Part shown: piece by piece, positions 1-10,973 of the stretch
How positions within the stretch are numbered: the stretch's first letter is position 1
Layout of the letters: every line of letters begins with the position of its first letter
From: Pyrenula massariospora
Lineage: Eukaryota; Ascomycota; Eurotiomycetes; Pyrenulales; Pyrenulaceae
NCBI GenBank assembly: GCA_021030905.1
Contig: JAGFMI010000024.1
Location: forward strand, 372,001-436,000
Length of the DNA stretch: 64,000 nt
Direction: 5' to 3'
Position numbers and translations under genes: made by a program
Notes under the pieces: model-generated
What the model saw: only the letters and a program-made list of their open reading frames with translations
Database searches by the model: none
Told to the model about the DNA's origin: nothing

Positions 1-2
1 TT

Positions 3-917
3 CAAACTCCCACCCCACCGACCGAGCCTTCAACTCCTATCTCCGACCTACACCCGCTACTCATCGACTTCGAGCTCCGTGGTGGCTTCCCCTCCTTCAC
101 ACCCCCCGAAGTCCTACACCTGGAAAATCTTCTCACCATCACCACCCGCTTGACTTCATGCCCCCGCGTTCAGGAGAAATGCACTAACCTCCTCAAATCC
201 TATTTCTCTCCTTTCCCTCCAGAGAAATTCCCTGTTCCCCCGCCCAAGGAAGATGCGCGGTATCGCTTCGAGGGCAATGAAGAGGGTTTCAGCTTGGCCT
301 GGAAGAGCCTCCGGACGAGGGAGATGCGAGAGAAAGCCATGGTTTTTATGCTGGGGAAGGTACTTTGGTGCTTGGGAGAAGGAAGGGCAAGCGCGGGGTC
401 CGGGGTGGGAGTGGAGATGTTGAGGGAAGAAATGCAGGGTTGGGATGGAATGGGGCAAGATTGTGAATGTGAGTGTCATGCGCAACAGGAGGGAAGACGA
501 AAGGGAAGAAGAAGAAGAAGGCCGGGGTTCCCGGTTTTTCACAATACGCCGCCTTGTCTCCGGCCGCTGGTTCGAGCGTGCACGCAAGGTGCGCCGGAAT
601 GGGAGGGGAAATTGAGGAGCCTAGAGCTGAGGAATGGGAAAATCGTGTCGGTTGGTAATGTCAGGCGATGTGGCTGCTGTTCTGAGCGAGAGGAGAATGG
701 TAGTGCTAACGCCAGTGCGGCAGAGACGCAAGAAGCAGCCAGAGAATGGTGGCGTAGGGAAGTGAGGGCGGCGAAGAGGTTTGCTGAGGATGTGGTGAAG
801 ATGAGGGAGATGGGAAATGAAGAAGGTGGAGAGGAAGGGAATGAATTATTGAGAAAGGTAAAGCAACGGCCAGGTTTGAAGGAGGTGTTGAGGTGGTTAA
901 GAGATCTCGAACGGTAA
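3..917 (+). CDS. Unrecognised protein, 5' end outside the window
   Basis: The reading frame is open from the window edge to a TAA at 915-917 (about 304 codons), so the start lies upstream; no convincing in-frame ATG was taken as the start. The product is hydrophilic. It has a Pro-rich first 70 residues, a Cys/His patch followed by a short run of basic residues in the middle (about 470-520), and an Arg/Glu-rich, probably helical tail. I recognise no domain. The stop overlaps a perfect donor-like sequence (GTAAGT at 914-919), so a further 3' exon cannot be excluded. Third codon positions change from C-rich before about 340 to G-rich after it. Confidence 0.5.
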   Translation, partial: QTPTPPTEPSTPISDLHPLLIDFELRGGFPSFTPPEVLHLENLLTITTRLTSCPRVQEKCTNLLKSYFSPFPPEKFPVPPPKEDARYRFEGNEEGFSLAWKSLRTREMREKAMVFMLGKVLWCLGEGRASAGSGVGVEMLREEMQGWDGMGQDCECECHAQQEGRRKGRRRRRPGFPVFHNTPPCLRPLVRACTQGAPEWEGKLRSLELRNGKIVSVGNVRRCGCCSEREENGSANASAAETQEAAREWWRREVRAAKRFAEDVVKMREMGNEEGGEEGNELLRKVKQRPGLKEVLRWLRDLER

Positions 918-2004
918 GTGGAGATGGAAGGGGATGGGGGTAGATAGAACCTATAGTAGAAACAGGCGGCTAGCTGACTAGCACATATGGGAACGTATTA
1001 CGCCAATCGATTTGAAGATTATGACGAGTGATGTGCTTTCACTTTACTTGTTTTCATCAAGTTTCAGGTTTCAAATTGCCTCCCTCCTAGAGATATCTAG
1101 TGATCCGCCGACTTGCTAGGTTCACCACTTGCCTGCAGGATATTTCCATCATCTGCTGACGTTTTCAATCTGACAACATTATAAGTACTGCCCTTCGTTG
1201 ATCATACGTGGACATCTCAGAGGCCTCCAAAATGGCGGTGCTTTCATCAAGCCTTTCACTTGTCACTACAATCAGACTTCTCTGATGCACGTTGCCAGGG
1301 GAGGGACGTTGTTCTTACTATTCCCCTAGTACATCAGCCTCTTGCGATTCTGAAGGTTGTTGTCGGCGAAGTTCAACCTCAACTTAGTTACATACACTTT
1401 AAGCGATGAAACCAACGAAACCTTCGCCATGTGTCACCCCAAATGTTTCGTCCTCTCGTACATGTTGCACCCCCACTTTGTGACACTTTGACAGACGAAA
1501 ATCTTCCGAATCGATCGCCGAAGTGATCGGGAGATGCCTTGTCGTGATAAAATCAAGAGCAATTGTTCATCCACAAATCTCTCGAATCGTAAATAAATAA
1601 ATAACAGATTGTTGACTTCCAAGCCGAACTTTCGAGACCTAAGAGAATTTGTCTTCGATGATTCAATTATCCTCTCTACTCACACCCAACTCCTCGGAAC
1701 AATCAAGTCTCACAGACGATGTTCACCGTGATACAAGAGCAAGCGATCCTGTTTTCTGCTGCAAGTGCCCGTGTCCAAATCCGAAGCTCGGCCAGTCCTC
1801 GGTCAATCATTTCCTCCTTCTAATGCTTTCAATCCGATAGGACTGTTCACGCTGGTTAAACGGCGTACTTAAAATCTCTCAAAATCCTTAACCATGCCAT
1901 CCCTAAATCCTCTCTAGGCTCATCCCGTTTGTCTCTCAGTCAACATCTCCCTTAGCTTCTCCCTGCTTCACGCCACAGCCTCCAATCAGGGCAACTCCTC
2001 GAAA
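918..2004. other. Intergenic, nothing recognised
   Basis: About 1.1 kb with only short overlapping reading frames of no coding character on either strand. It holds the promoter of the small secreted protein that starts at 2005; no clear TATA element stands out. Confidence 0.5.
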
Positions 2005-2428
2005 ATGAAGCCAACGCTCCTCGCAATCTCCCTCCTCACCCTACCCTCCACCCTCGCCACCCCAATACTCTCCATCGAAAAAGTCAAAACAATCTTCCAC
2101 TGGAACATCTGCCCCGAGCAGAACCTTCCTCAAGGTCCCACCCCATATCCACGCACCTTAATCAAAACAAAGATACTAACCCCCAAAAGGCGTCCCCGTC
2201 CCATTCGCTGCCCGCATCGATGCGGACGATGTCGACTACCCGCCGGCCCGGCTTATTCCCTTCGGCCGGGGATATGGGTACACACGTCCTGAGCTGAGGG
2301 TGCAGGGTTTGCCGTCGGGTTGGGGTGATGAGGAAGAGCGCTTCATGGAAGAGCTGCGTAAGAGGGAGATTGAGATTGAGGAGGACCCGGATGAGACGGA
2401 AGACGAGGGGGGTGATGATGATGATTAG
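2005..2428 (+). CDS. Small secreted protein, 122 aa, two exons
   Basis: Exons are 2005-2134 and 2190-2428. The 55-nt intron ends with a textbook ACTAAC branch site and AAAAG acceptor, and phase 1 is kept across it. The product begins with a hydrophobic signal peptide (about residues 1-19, cleavage near TLA-TP). The mature part has a single Cys, a Pro-rich middle and a very acidic C-terminus ending in a run of Asp. It does not have the even-Cys pattern of many effectors. Function unknown. Read without splicing, the frame would give a basic, unrelated C-terminus. Confidence 0.72.
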
Positions 2429-3411
2429 GAGATGTGGGCGGGGGAGGGAAGGGCTAGAGGAATGAGAATGACAAGCGATATGATAAGGTAGACAGAGGGC
2501 TGAAGGAGATGTTTCGGAGTTGTAGACAGTAGTTAGGTAGACCGATTTGGAAATATGGTACAGTGTGGTTTAGCTAAGTGCTTGGTACGCGAATAAGACG
2601 TTTCACCATGTTATGAAAGCTATGAAATTAAAGTAGATAAATAAAAATAAAATATGCTAGACGGTCCAGAAGACCTATCTGCTGTTGTTACTTTGAGGCG
2701 CGGCAATACCTAGAAAAATCTTCTCAATTTACTTTATTGTCAGGCAGCAAGCGATTTTTGTCTTGATGATTACGTGGTGGGCTTGTCTGCCTCCTAAGAA
2801 AGGCACCTCCCGAGTTGTGGCCGAAGAAACTGTTGACTCCCAGACCCCGGCTTGGGGTTACACCTCGGTACGTTACACTCAGGATATGATTGCCCGTGTT
2901 GCATACCTAATTGAGCCTACGAGTGCTGCTAGGGCAACGAGTCTTAGAGAGTTGGAAGCATTCAGCAACGAGAAGAATCGTCGACCGGGATCGTTGACAA
3001 GGATGAATTTTCGTTTTATTCTCGCAAGTTCGAAGTACGATTAGGAGCGAGGTGGCTGCGCCGAGGCGCTTGCTTCGCCAACTGGGCTTGTGGGGTTTGG
3101 TCCCGTGGGAGACCGCACTCAGGTATCAATTGACAGGGCGGAGTGCCTAGAACACCCACCCGGGACTCGCATGATACTTGATGCGGACTTCGCCTTCCTC
3201 CCCAATTGACAGTATAGCATCATAGTTTCGCGGTCGTTGACCGATGCCCGTGTAACAATTATCATTGATTGTTTTCGCGGTAGTTATGTCTACGTTTAGG
3301 TACTTAAGGTAAGTTGATCTCATTATAGTAGTCAAGGTCTCGCGCTTACTGCTTCTTTGAATATTGTTTTTGAAGGTTGATGAAAGAAAAGCGCGTTCTT
3401 TATTCTTAGCT
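2429..3411. other. Intergenic, nothing firm
   Basis: This region contains the 3' flank of the secreted protein (AT-rich near 2620-2660) and the promoter of the first metallopeptidase. A 93-codon plus frame at 2763-3044 has a non-ATG start, no domain and no splice partners, and was not called. Confidence 0.4.
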
Positions 3412-4822
3412 ATGAAGCTCTGCTTCACATTGGTGGTCGTTTCGCTAGTCCTACCAGCATTTTGTCAGCAACGCTACACTTACTGGATTGACCAGTCATG
3501 TCGCCGCCATGGTACTCGTTTTGAAGATGCTTTGAGAGATGCCTTCAGAACGGCACGCAGGGGCTACCAGCGAATGATATCTGATAGAGATAGAGTACAA
3601 AAGGAATACTTTACTCGGCTCTTTGTGGGGCCAGAAGATCCAAACTATTTTTCAAATCTCACTGATGTCGTCGGTAAGTGGAAGCCGGTACGGTGAATTG
3701 CAAGTTGTCGTTATCTGAAGAGGTTTCAGAAACCTTGGGCGGAAGGCGACGACCACCCCAACCTCCCGGCTCATTTTTCCCTGGAATTTCTAGGATGGTG
3801 CCGGAACCTTACAACAATAGGAAGCTGTCGAATTATCGTTTCTATTGTGATAATGATGCTGCAGACCCATCTCCAAGAAGCAACACTAGATGGAGACTGA
3901 GGCGGGATCCTGTGCTATCACGCTTGCCTGCCTTCTACAAAAGGCAACGGGATCGTCCTCGTTACACAAGGCAACGAGATCGCCCTTCTTGGGTTGATGC
4001 CACGCCAGAGCAACGCGAACTGGGACAGTATCAGGAATGGGAGGACGTTGACAATGGAATGATCTTTGGTGCTGGTCATGGCTGTCAAGGAGGCTTGGTA
4101 AGGGCGACAACGTACAGTTCGCCTTCATTTGGCTTGTCGTCCTTGGGGCAGAACCCGATGAGAAGGACGATCACAGTTTGTCGCCTTCCTTTGCTGCTTC
4201 TGAAGCCCGCTGACAGGAGCTTTGTTCGTCGATAGTTGTGCGACTCTGCCTTTGATCAGGACGATCCCCGCTCGTGGACTATCAACAATCTGCCTGACAG
4301 TGATTTTAGACAGATACGGCTAGAAAGCATGCGTGGCAATACTTTCGCCGAAATCCTGACGGGGCAGGCGCCTATTGAAACTTTTCGGATTATCATTTCT
4401 TTAACTCTCTTGCACGAGGTTTGCTATCAACTACCCTTACAATGCCTCACTCACTTATACTAAGTATGACGCTCTAGATGCTGCATTTATCACCTTGGGA
4501 CCGTAAGTCAAGCCTTGCAAAATATGTAACGTGGAGAAATCCCTATGAGATCCTATATCTCACATCCTTCCTACATATCTTCAAATTAACGGTCATTTCT
4601 ACAGGTGAAGACGTACTATCAGTACTCGATCCGGGTGAACGGTCCTATCTCTGGTCCGAATGTCAGGCACTCACCCCCGAAGAACGACTAAGAAACGTGA
4701 ACAACTATGTCTATTTCTGCCTGCTGGCACGCCTGGCAGATCGCGGCTGGCGGCTCGACGAGGAGGAGGATGCCGCGAGATATGGAGAGCTGGAACGCGA
4801 TACTTCTGTCATGCCGTCTTGA
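3412..4822 (+). CDS. Secreted zincin-like metallopeptidase, paralogue A
   Basis: Five exons: 3412-3673, 3721-4175, 4236-4418, 4478-4502 and 4605-4822, giving 380 aa. The 3729 AG is an alternative acceptor for exon 2. Residues 1-18 form a signal peptide. The mature start (YTYWID..C) and the later NYRFYCDND and TITLCDSAF blocks match the fungal putative-peptidase family with a metallopeptidase catalytic fold (zincins). The zinc motif HEMLH exists only after splicing: HE ends exon 3 and MLH starts the 25-nt exon 4. The last exon carries the family's NNYVYFxLLARLADRGW segment. Its tandem paralogue lies at 7699-9133. Paralogue A lacks the intron that B has at 8270-8319. The substrate is unknown; secretion suggests extracellular protein breakdown. 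Exon 4 and the acceptor choices need transcript support. Confidence 0.78.
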
Positions 4823-5360
4823 GAGATGGACAGGAAAGACCCCTCCGGTGCTTTTAGAACTGAGGCTTCTGAATGGGTTGCCGAGCTCGCGTACAGTGTT
4901 TTGTGAGTGTACATTTTCTGCTGTTGATATGGGTGAGGCGTTAGAAAAGAGGACAAAAGAGGTGGGATGAGAAAGGGATAGCGAAATGAGTATTTTTAAT
5001 TTACCATGAAGACATCAAGGATATTTGTGCAGCGGGGACCTATGTTTGGGAGATTCTTTGTAAGGTTAATTGATGTAAGGCAATTGGTCTATAGATACTC
5101 CATGTATTGGAGGAAACTTCAGCGGACGAAGGCATTTCGGCCGTCACAGTGGTATTCATAAGTTGAATTTTTAGGAATGATAGTTCTTCTATGAACGTGG
5201 TCTCATAGTCCTAGGATATGAGACAATCTCAAATGATTTCCTGGAAGTTCCCACGTAATATCATCAGCGCGTCCTCAATCACTAGCCCCGTAGATGAATC
5301 AACGACTGTATCCTGTTTCCTGAACATTCCCAAGTTTGCAGCATCGATGGAACTAGTTGT
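4823..5360. other. Intergenic between convergent genes
   Basis: This is 3' flank of metallopeptidase A and of the minus-strand hypothetical gene. Short frames at 4660-4970 are shadows of the last metallopeptidase exon. Nothing else seen. Confidence 0.5.
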
Positions 5361-5771
5361 TTATGCAACCTGATAGTAGTACTCCGTGATTTTACCTGAT
5401 CCCGGCATCCCATTCCCAGACCACAGAGACCCAACTCTAACCACACGACCAGTTGCAGTCGTCTTGCCCGCGATTGTGCTTAGTTTGGCAACCATCTCGC
5501 CCTTGTCGTTGACTTCGACACTCGAGAGAGTGAACCATTTTGCCGAAGAATCGATCTTGAACGTGCTCAACTGAGACTTTCCGTCCTCGTCATCATATTT
5601 AAGAGCTTGGGTAATCGCTGTAAGAGGTTGCCCTGCAGTTGTCTTTAGAAGCTTTGCTCCGGTGCGGACGCTTAGCACCTTGGCCCATTCGTAGGTGTCG
5701 TTGGTGTCTAGAGCTGGCAAGGCACTTAGAGGTGCACCCGTGCTTGAGCTCTGGAAGGAATATGATGTCAT
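5361..5771 (-). CDS. Hypothetical protein, 136 aa
   Basis: A single uninterrupted ATG-to-TAA frame on the minus strand. The product is Ser/Thr/Gly-rich, of mixed charge, without Cys, signal peptide or membrane segment, so it is probably soluble and intracellular. It contains several short beta-prone stretches ending in a Tyr-rich tail (EYYYQ). I do not recognise a family. It lies between two paralogous metallopeptidase genes but shows no sequence link to them. The regular amino-acid composition and absence of competing frames support it being a real gene. Confidence 0.5.
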   Translation of the reverse strand: MTSYSFQSSSTGAPLSALPALDTNDTYEWAKVLSVRTGAKLLKTTAGQPLTAITQALKYDDEDGKSQLSTFKIDSSAKWFTLSSVEVNDKGEMVAKLSTIAGKTTATGRVVRVGSLWSGNGMPGSGKITEYYYQVA

Positions 5772-6885
5772 CTTTTGGTAGTTGTCGAAGGATTGAAGTT
5801 GGAAAGAGTAGATAGTAGGTATTGTGGTTGTAAATAGTCGCCCTTGTCCTTAATTTGGTGGACCCTGGGTGAAAGCAAGAGAAGCGAAATGGAAATAGGA
5901 GAGTTCTTTTCAGCAGCAAGGAGGGTCTTTTGAAGGACATTTTATAATGTTTATAAGCCCAGCCGTTTAAAAAGCCAAAGACTCCATCACAGTGGCTCGC
6001 TCAAGCCTGAAGATTTAATATTTAGCTCGATTGGAGCCCTTGTGACTGACAGAGAGTTCACCGACCGTCAGAACAGCGACCTCTGACGGATGCGGACCAT
6101 CTTCTCGTTCTGGTGGCTCGTAAGCTAGTGCTGAAGTCAATTAATGTAGAGCTTGGGTACACGAGCTATCTCTGTCCTAGCGCGCTTGACCCAAGCTTCA
6201 TCGCTGCAAAGCAATCTGCGGTCGAGGATGCTCGAGGTCTAGAGCAGTACTGCTAATACGCCGTGGCTCGATCAAAGTTTCGATGGCGGAGGGGTCACTG
6301 CATTGGCTGCGATCTCATCACGCTTACCATAGCTCCAAGAAGTCGTAATTATCGGTCAGTATTAGCTAAAGGTTAAGTCACGCTTGGTCGCCTTTCTGCG
6401 AGTGAAGTGGCAGCACCTGTGCAACGCCTCAATGAGCTGCAGAAAGTTTTCCGCTATACTGTGTCGAAAATGTTGAAGAATTCCGCTTCGCTCACGGCCA
6501 TATCGGTTCAGGGTGACTTAGGTGAGCTTGGTAGGATTCGCTTCGCCGTTTTTGCTTACTATCAATCGCTCTGACACGATCACTAGTCTTTTCTATCTTC
6601 TAGGTTCTCGGATATTGGTAGTCTAAATTTGCCAGGCCCCCCCAAATCCTAAAGAGTCAATGATTACAGAATAAATATTATTTCTGCTTTGTCTATACCA
6701 AATAGATGATTTTAAATATATACAAATTTTTTGTGTTCCATAATTCAAATTTTGTTAAATGTAAGCTGCTTTCATTTTAAAATGATTATATTTTGATTTT
6801 TCTTTTATTTTCCAGTGCTTCTCCTTTGGCTTTGCTTTCTCTTTAAGGTCTATATATTATTATTTTTCTCTCGTCTCATGTCCTT
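5772..6885. other. Intergenic, AT-rich toward the tRNA
   Basis: No gene seen. The last 250 bases (about 6640-6880) are very AT-rich with T-runs, unlike the neighbourhood. This fits a tRNA-flanking position or an old degraded insertion. No terminal repeats could be made out. Confidence 0.4.
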
Positions 6886-6983
6886 TCCAATGTGGTGTAA
6901 CGGTAACATCAGCCGCTCTCATCTTGCGAGCATTCGTCTCAAAGACAACCGGCTAGCCCCGGGTTCGATTCCCGGCGTTGGAA
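6886..6983 (+). tRNA. tRNA-Glu (CTC) with a 27-nt intron
   Basis: The acceptor stem pairs TCCAATG (6886-6892) with CGTTGGA (6976-6982), leaving A6983 as discriminator. The D arm has the GTGTAACGG run typical of eukaryotic tRNA-Glu. The anticodon stem AGCCG (6911-6915) pairs with CGGCT (6950-6954). The loop gives anticodon CTC at 6918-6920, followed by an intron of about 27 nt (6922-6948) at the canonical position after base 37. The T arm is CCGGG-TTCGATT-CCCGG. The tRNA lies between the two metallopeptidase paralogues. All stems are complete, so it should be functional. Confidence 0.93.
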
Positions 6984-7698
6984 ATTAAATTTCTTTTTAC
7001 TCTCTGTTACGATCGGAGCTTTGTTGAGGTGCGCCGCAGGCACACGCACTAGGCGTTTACCGAGTGCGGGGGCACGGTGCCGCTGCCAAGCGCTTGCAAA
7101 CAGAGCAAACAGGTGAATGTGGATAAGTTAGAAACAGTCACCAATTTATCTTAATGTGAACTTATCGAAACTGAAGGTCATTACTCGAACGTCTTCACAC
7201 GTATGCTTCTTCCGTAATCCGCATCATCGAATTAGAGTTACTTCCCATCACTTGCTGTCGAACAGTTGGAATCTCGAACGTATAGAGCACAGCAGAAGAC
7301 AGTTTACTGTATGAGACTGACCAAGCAGACGTGACATCTCAAACTCTTCTCAACTTCTACCCTCGTGCGTCACTGATTAGAGCTACGAAAAGCTATGGTG
7401 GGGTACAAACAATCTGCATGGTAGTGAGGTGGCTCAGAACAGCCGCTCTCTGTTGGCTCCACCATTTTGCCTTTTCTGTACCTTCCGGTGTGGCTTATTT
7501 CCACCATCCAAATTGTACTTGTAATCTCCTCTCCGTCTCTCCGCGTGGCATGCAACATCGAAAGACTTACAATACTGTTCATGTGATATCATGGTATCTC
7601 AAAAGAGTATTCATCGTTAAATGCGAACTTTCGTTTTACATTTAGCTTCTAATCTTCTTATTGACTTCACGTTGGCCTAGTGATTGCAAGTTCTTAAG
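6984..7698. other. Intergenic, promoter of metallopeptidase B
   Basis: A 104-codon plus frame (7331-7645) and a 70-codon minus frame overlap each other and look random. No motif recognised. Confidence 0.4.
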
Positions 7699-9133
7699 AT
7701 GGGATATTACAATTACCTTCAAATTTTCTTCTTAATTGTCTCAACATCCGTGCAGTATACTTACTGGATAGATGATCCTTGTACTCGCTTCACTAGTCTT
7801 CCTTTCGCACTTGCTATGGCTCAAAGTAATGCAAGACAAGCCCGAGATGCAATACTCCGATATAGAGCAGGGGGGGACAGAGGCACAGAGACCCCTTATA
7901 TTTTCAAAACAGTTTTTAAGATCGACATTCACGATGATGAGAATCAACCTATCTTCCAGCAAATTACCGGTAACACACTTGCTTATGGTTTTCTAGGTCT
8001 ACTGCTGACGGTAACTGTAAGACCTGTTCGGGGCTCTCGGGGAGATGCGTGAACAGGACCAGCGGAATGAATCCAATTATCGATACTACTGCGATAATGA
8101 CCCCCAAAGTTTGGAAGGCGGCACAAGATGGACGATTCGTGCAGACCCAGCAATACCGCTTGCAGATCATGTACCGCAGTTGCCTGCGGATTACATACCG
8201 CAGAGGGAGCGAACACGCTTTGGGAGCGAGAATGAACCATATCAAGAATGGGAAGATGTGCAAAATGCGGTAAGTCGTATACCAATCATTATGAGACTAC
8301 ACTGAGGCCTGTTGGACAGTTATTCATGGGTCCTAGCATTGGCTGCCTACAAGAGGGAACTCAAGCGAAAACGTACATTCCTTGGCCGGATAATGACCCA
8401 CGACAGGTATCAGCAGAACCTGCGTCCGTTGGCCAACCCCAGATTAGGGGTACAACTACTGTCCGTGCAGCCTTTGAGCCTATTTATCTGCTGTAGTACG
8501 GAGAGACTGACACGGATATCACCGCAGGTCTGCAATCGTCAGATAGCAGCGGGTCTTCACACTTTTCATGACATTACGAACCAACTTTACAGAGATTTCA
8601 CTATGTTGGGTAGCATGGCGACGTGGATGATTCAGCAGAAATTGAACAACATCGCGGGGATAAATGCCTTTTCCTCGCTGACCACTTTCGTCATATTGCA
8701 CGAGGTCTGCCATACCGCGTCCTTAAAGATGGTCCAACAGCTGACTGGCACTCCATAGTTTACTCACTTCCCTCCTTTCCGGAGTAAGTCGCCCAAAATC
8801 CCTCCCTTATCGATCCCTCTCCTAGTGACCAAAACCATAATCTTACAAGGCTAATCCCACTTCAAACCAGAGAACAACACCGCCCTCGACTGGCAAAGCG
8901 TTTACCACATGGACACGTCCGAGAGAGCACTCAACAACGCCGCGAGCTATGCTTATTTCGCGCACCTCATCATTCTCGCTAATTGGGGGTTCTTCCTCGC
9001 CAGGGACCCTTCCGACGCGGAGAGGGGCTGGTTGGAATACCGTGGCTTTCGGAGTGAAGAGCTGGAGACGGTGGACGAAGAGGAAGAGGCGGAGGGAGAG
9101 TCAGAGAGTGGTTCGTCTAGCGGCCATGACTGA
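7699..9133 (+). CDS. Secreted zincin-like metallopeptidase, paralogue B
   Basis: Six exons: 7699-7969, 8022-8269, 8320-8460, 8528-8704, 8759-8783 and 8871-9133, giving 374 aa. There is a short hydrophobic signal peptide, then YTYWID.PC, NYRYYCDND, PYQEWEDV and TTTVC blocks in the same order as paralogue A. The HEFTH zinc motif is assembled across the 54-nt intron 8705-8758: HE ends exon 4, and FTH begins a 25-nt exon of exactly the same length as in A. The final exon has the NNAASYAYFA segment and an acidic tail. Introns carry CTGAC branch sites, but two donors are weak (GTCCGT, GTCTGC). Compared with A there is one extra phase-0 intron at 8270-8319. Probably an extracellular zinc protease; substrate unknown. 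Confidence 0.8.
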
Positions 9134-10529
9134 GAAAAATGAGAACAGGCAGAGTTTCATATATAGGGCCGGGGGTCTGGGGGATATATGGATAGGGCGA
9201 TAGGTGATGACATTAGCGGAAACAATGTAGAAGACTGTTGGGGCAATGGGATGTCTGTTTGATGACGATTGTCTAGGCTAGACCTTTAATATTTTTCTCG
9301 GATATGCTGCCTGCTACTTGAGTCTATAGTAATGGCGATAAGCGTTAGCTTCAGGAGGTGGGACTTCAACATTGACTATGGCCGCAGACCTAATATTACT
9401 TCATCTACATGACTCTCGATATAATTCACATCTTTACAGATTTATTAGATCAAGGCGAAACACCGTGAAGTACCCTCGACCTGTGGAGAAATGCCTGCGA
9501 AATGCCCCCCAATCTTATCAAGGAATCCAGAACGGGGACCTTTCGAACACTACTCTACGCATTTAACAACTTTTCAAACTGTGGTAGGTACCTTTGATCA
9601 TAATAACACCTTCATAGCGTTTCTGATGAGCATGAACATGCTCCAAACCTGGCCAGATCTGCAATACGACCATGGGAAGAATAGTCCGCTTGCGCATAAT
9701 GAAAGGAGGAGATGTTTGGGGACCTGATTTCTTAATCGTAACAGAACTCAGGGACATGCTCAAGGTCTCGAATTCGACGTAGCCTTCGAAGTTAAAGGGA
9801 AAGTCGGATACTGAGAGAAATCTTGCTGGCGCAGAAGAGGCGCAAGCTATCCGCATCAACGAAGTGGAAGTGTAGCCTGCCAAATTTCAAAGACTGGAGG
9901 ATACCTTGGAAGATGACATTTCATGTCAGGAAGAGGGCGTCACGTAGAGATTGAAGGACCAAATTACTTCTTTAGAAAGCGAGTTCGAGCGGATGGTGGA
10001 GGAAACGAAAGCGTTTAGAGTCTGTAGCAATCACCTTCACTAGGTCGAACATCATGATTAGAAATCGAGAGGCATGTTCTTCGGGAGGGAGAAGAGGTTT
10101 TATGTGCTGTGGGAGTAAGTGAATGAATGGACAAAGGGCGGGAAAGAGTCGTAAGAAAAGAAAAGGCCACCACAGAACAAGGAGACCCGGAGATAGAGTC
10201 TCTCATGAGCGAGATTAAGACCACGCAGAAACTATGATCGAGGCGTGGCATCGACCAGAGTAATGAAACGATGAACTTATCCAGTACCGAGGATTAGTGA
10301 CAATGACAACAAAGTACCTAGTCTGAGGAAACTCTACATTGTTAACAAGGGAGCCAGGTAATTGACGGTGCTTGAACACCTTGTCAGGACAAGCAGATTT
10401 TGTCTAGCAAATCGAGTAGAGCATCCTAGACTTAGTCAAAAAGAGTAACGAGGATCTGAAAGCGGCCAAAACTTACAGGAAAGCACATTTCACCGCGACA
10501 TTTAGAGTCAGTGCTCCAAGGACCGGAAC
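9134..10529. other. Gene-poor, possible coiled-coil relic
   Basis: No intact gene. On the plus strand from about 9888 there are Glu/Lys/Leu-rich segments resembling a coiled coil, interrupted by stops and frame changes. Short frames at 9491-9883 on both strands are not convincing. Confidence 0.3.
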
Positions 10530-10973
10530 CTAGCAGCGCATCCCAAGCTTCTCAACCACTCGCAAGCAGCTCGCCTCAATCCACCGTGCATGATGCGGCA
10601 TCCACAACCAAATCAGCGTGGCCAGCGAAACCCAGAAAATGCACTCCAACTTTCCTATCTCGACTTCTCTCATAAAAAAACAAATTATGTCATCCTTGGC
10701 CGAAAGGAACGCAGTTACCAATAAGGCTATGATAGCATAGAGCGAGTAGCGCATTGTGTCTGCGCAAAAATCGCATTTCATGCTGTTGATTAGCATTGGA
10801 ACGGCGAGGGTCAGGATCATGCAGAGTACGGAGATCCGAAGATGGACGAGATCCTTTCGATTTTGGCTTTCAGCCTCGGAGTTTTGCGTTGAGGCGCGAA
10901 ATTGCTCTGTAGCCTTTGTGTCACTGCAGGATGGTGGTTGCTGCAATTCTGTTAGATCGCATGAGAGAAACAT
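10530..10973 (-). CDS. Hypothetical membrane protein, 147 aa
   Basis: One ATG-to-stop frame on the minus strand. The first 45 residues are polar. Three hydrophobic stretches follow (roughly residues 46-64, 77-95 and 111-128), which could span a membrane, with a CDFC pair between the first two. No family recognised. The plus strand opposite reads as Ser/Pro-rich codons without long interruption, so this frame may be a shadow of a decayed plus-strand gene. An unseen upstream exon is possible. Confidence 0.4.
   Translation of the reverse strand: MFLSCDLTELQQPPSCSDTKATEQFRASTQNSEAESQNRKDLVHLRISVLCMILTLAVPMLINSMKCDFCADTMRYSLYAIIALLVTAFLSAKDDIICFFMREVEIGKLECIFWVSLATLIWLWMPHHARWIEASCLRVVEKLGMRC

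Noticed and set aside
2763-3044. 93-codon plus frame between the secreted protein and metallopeptidase A
   Set aside because: Non-ATG start, no family resemblance and no splice signals linking it to either neighbour.
4411-4463. Paralogue A read as having a degenerate zinc motif HEVCY
   Set aside because: The reading continues into a stop and loses frame with the conserved C-terminal exon. Splicing at 4419-4477 restores HEMLH and the frame.
6640-6880. AT-rich block before tRNA-Glu as a transposon
   Set aside because: No terminal repeats, target duplication or coding remnant could be seen.
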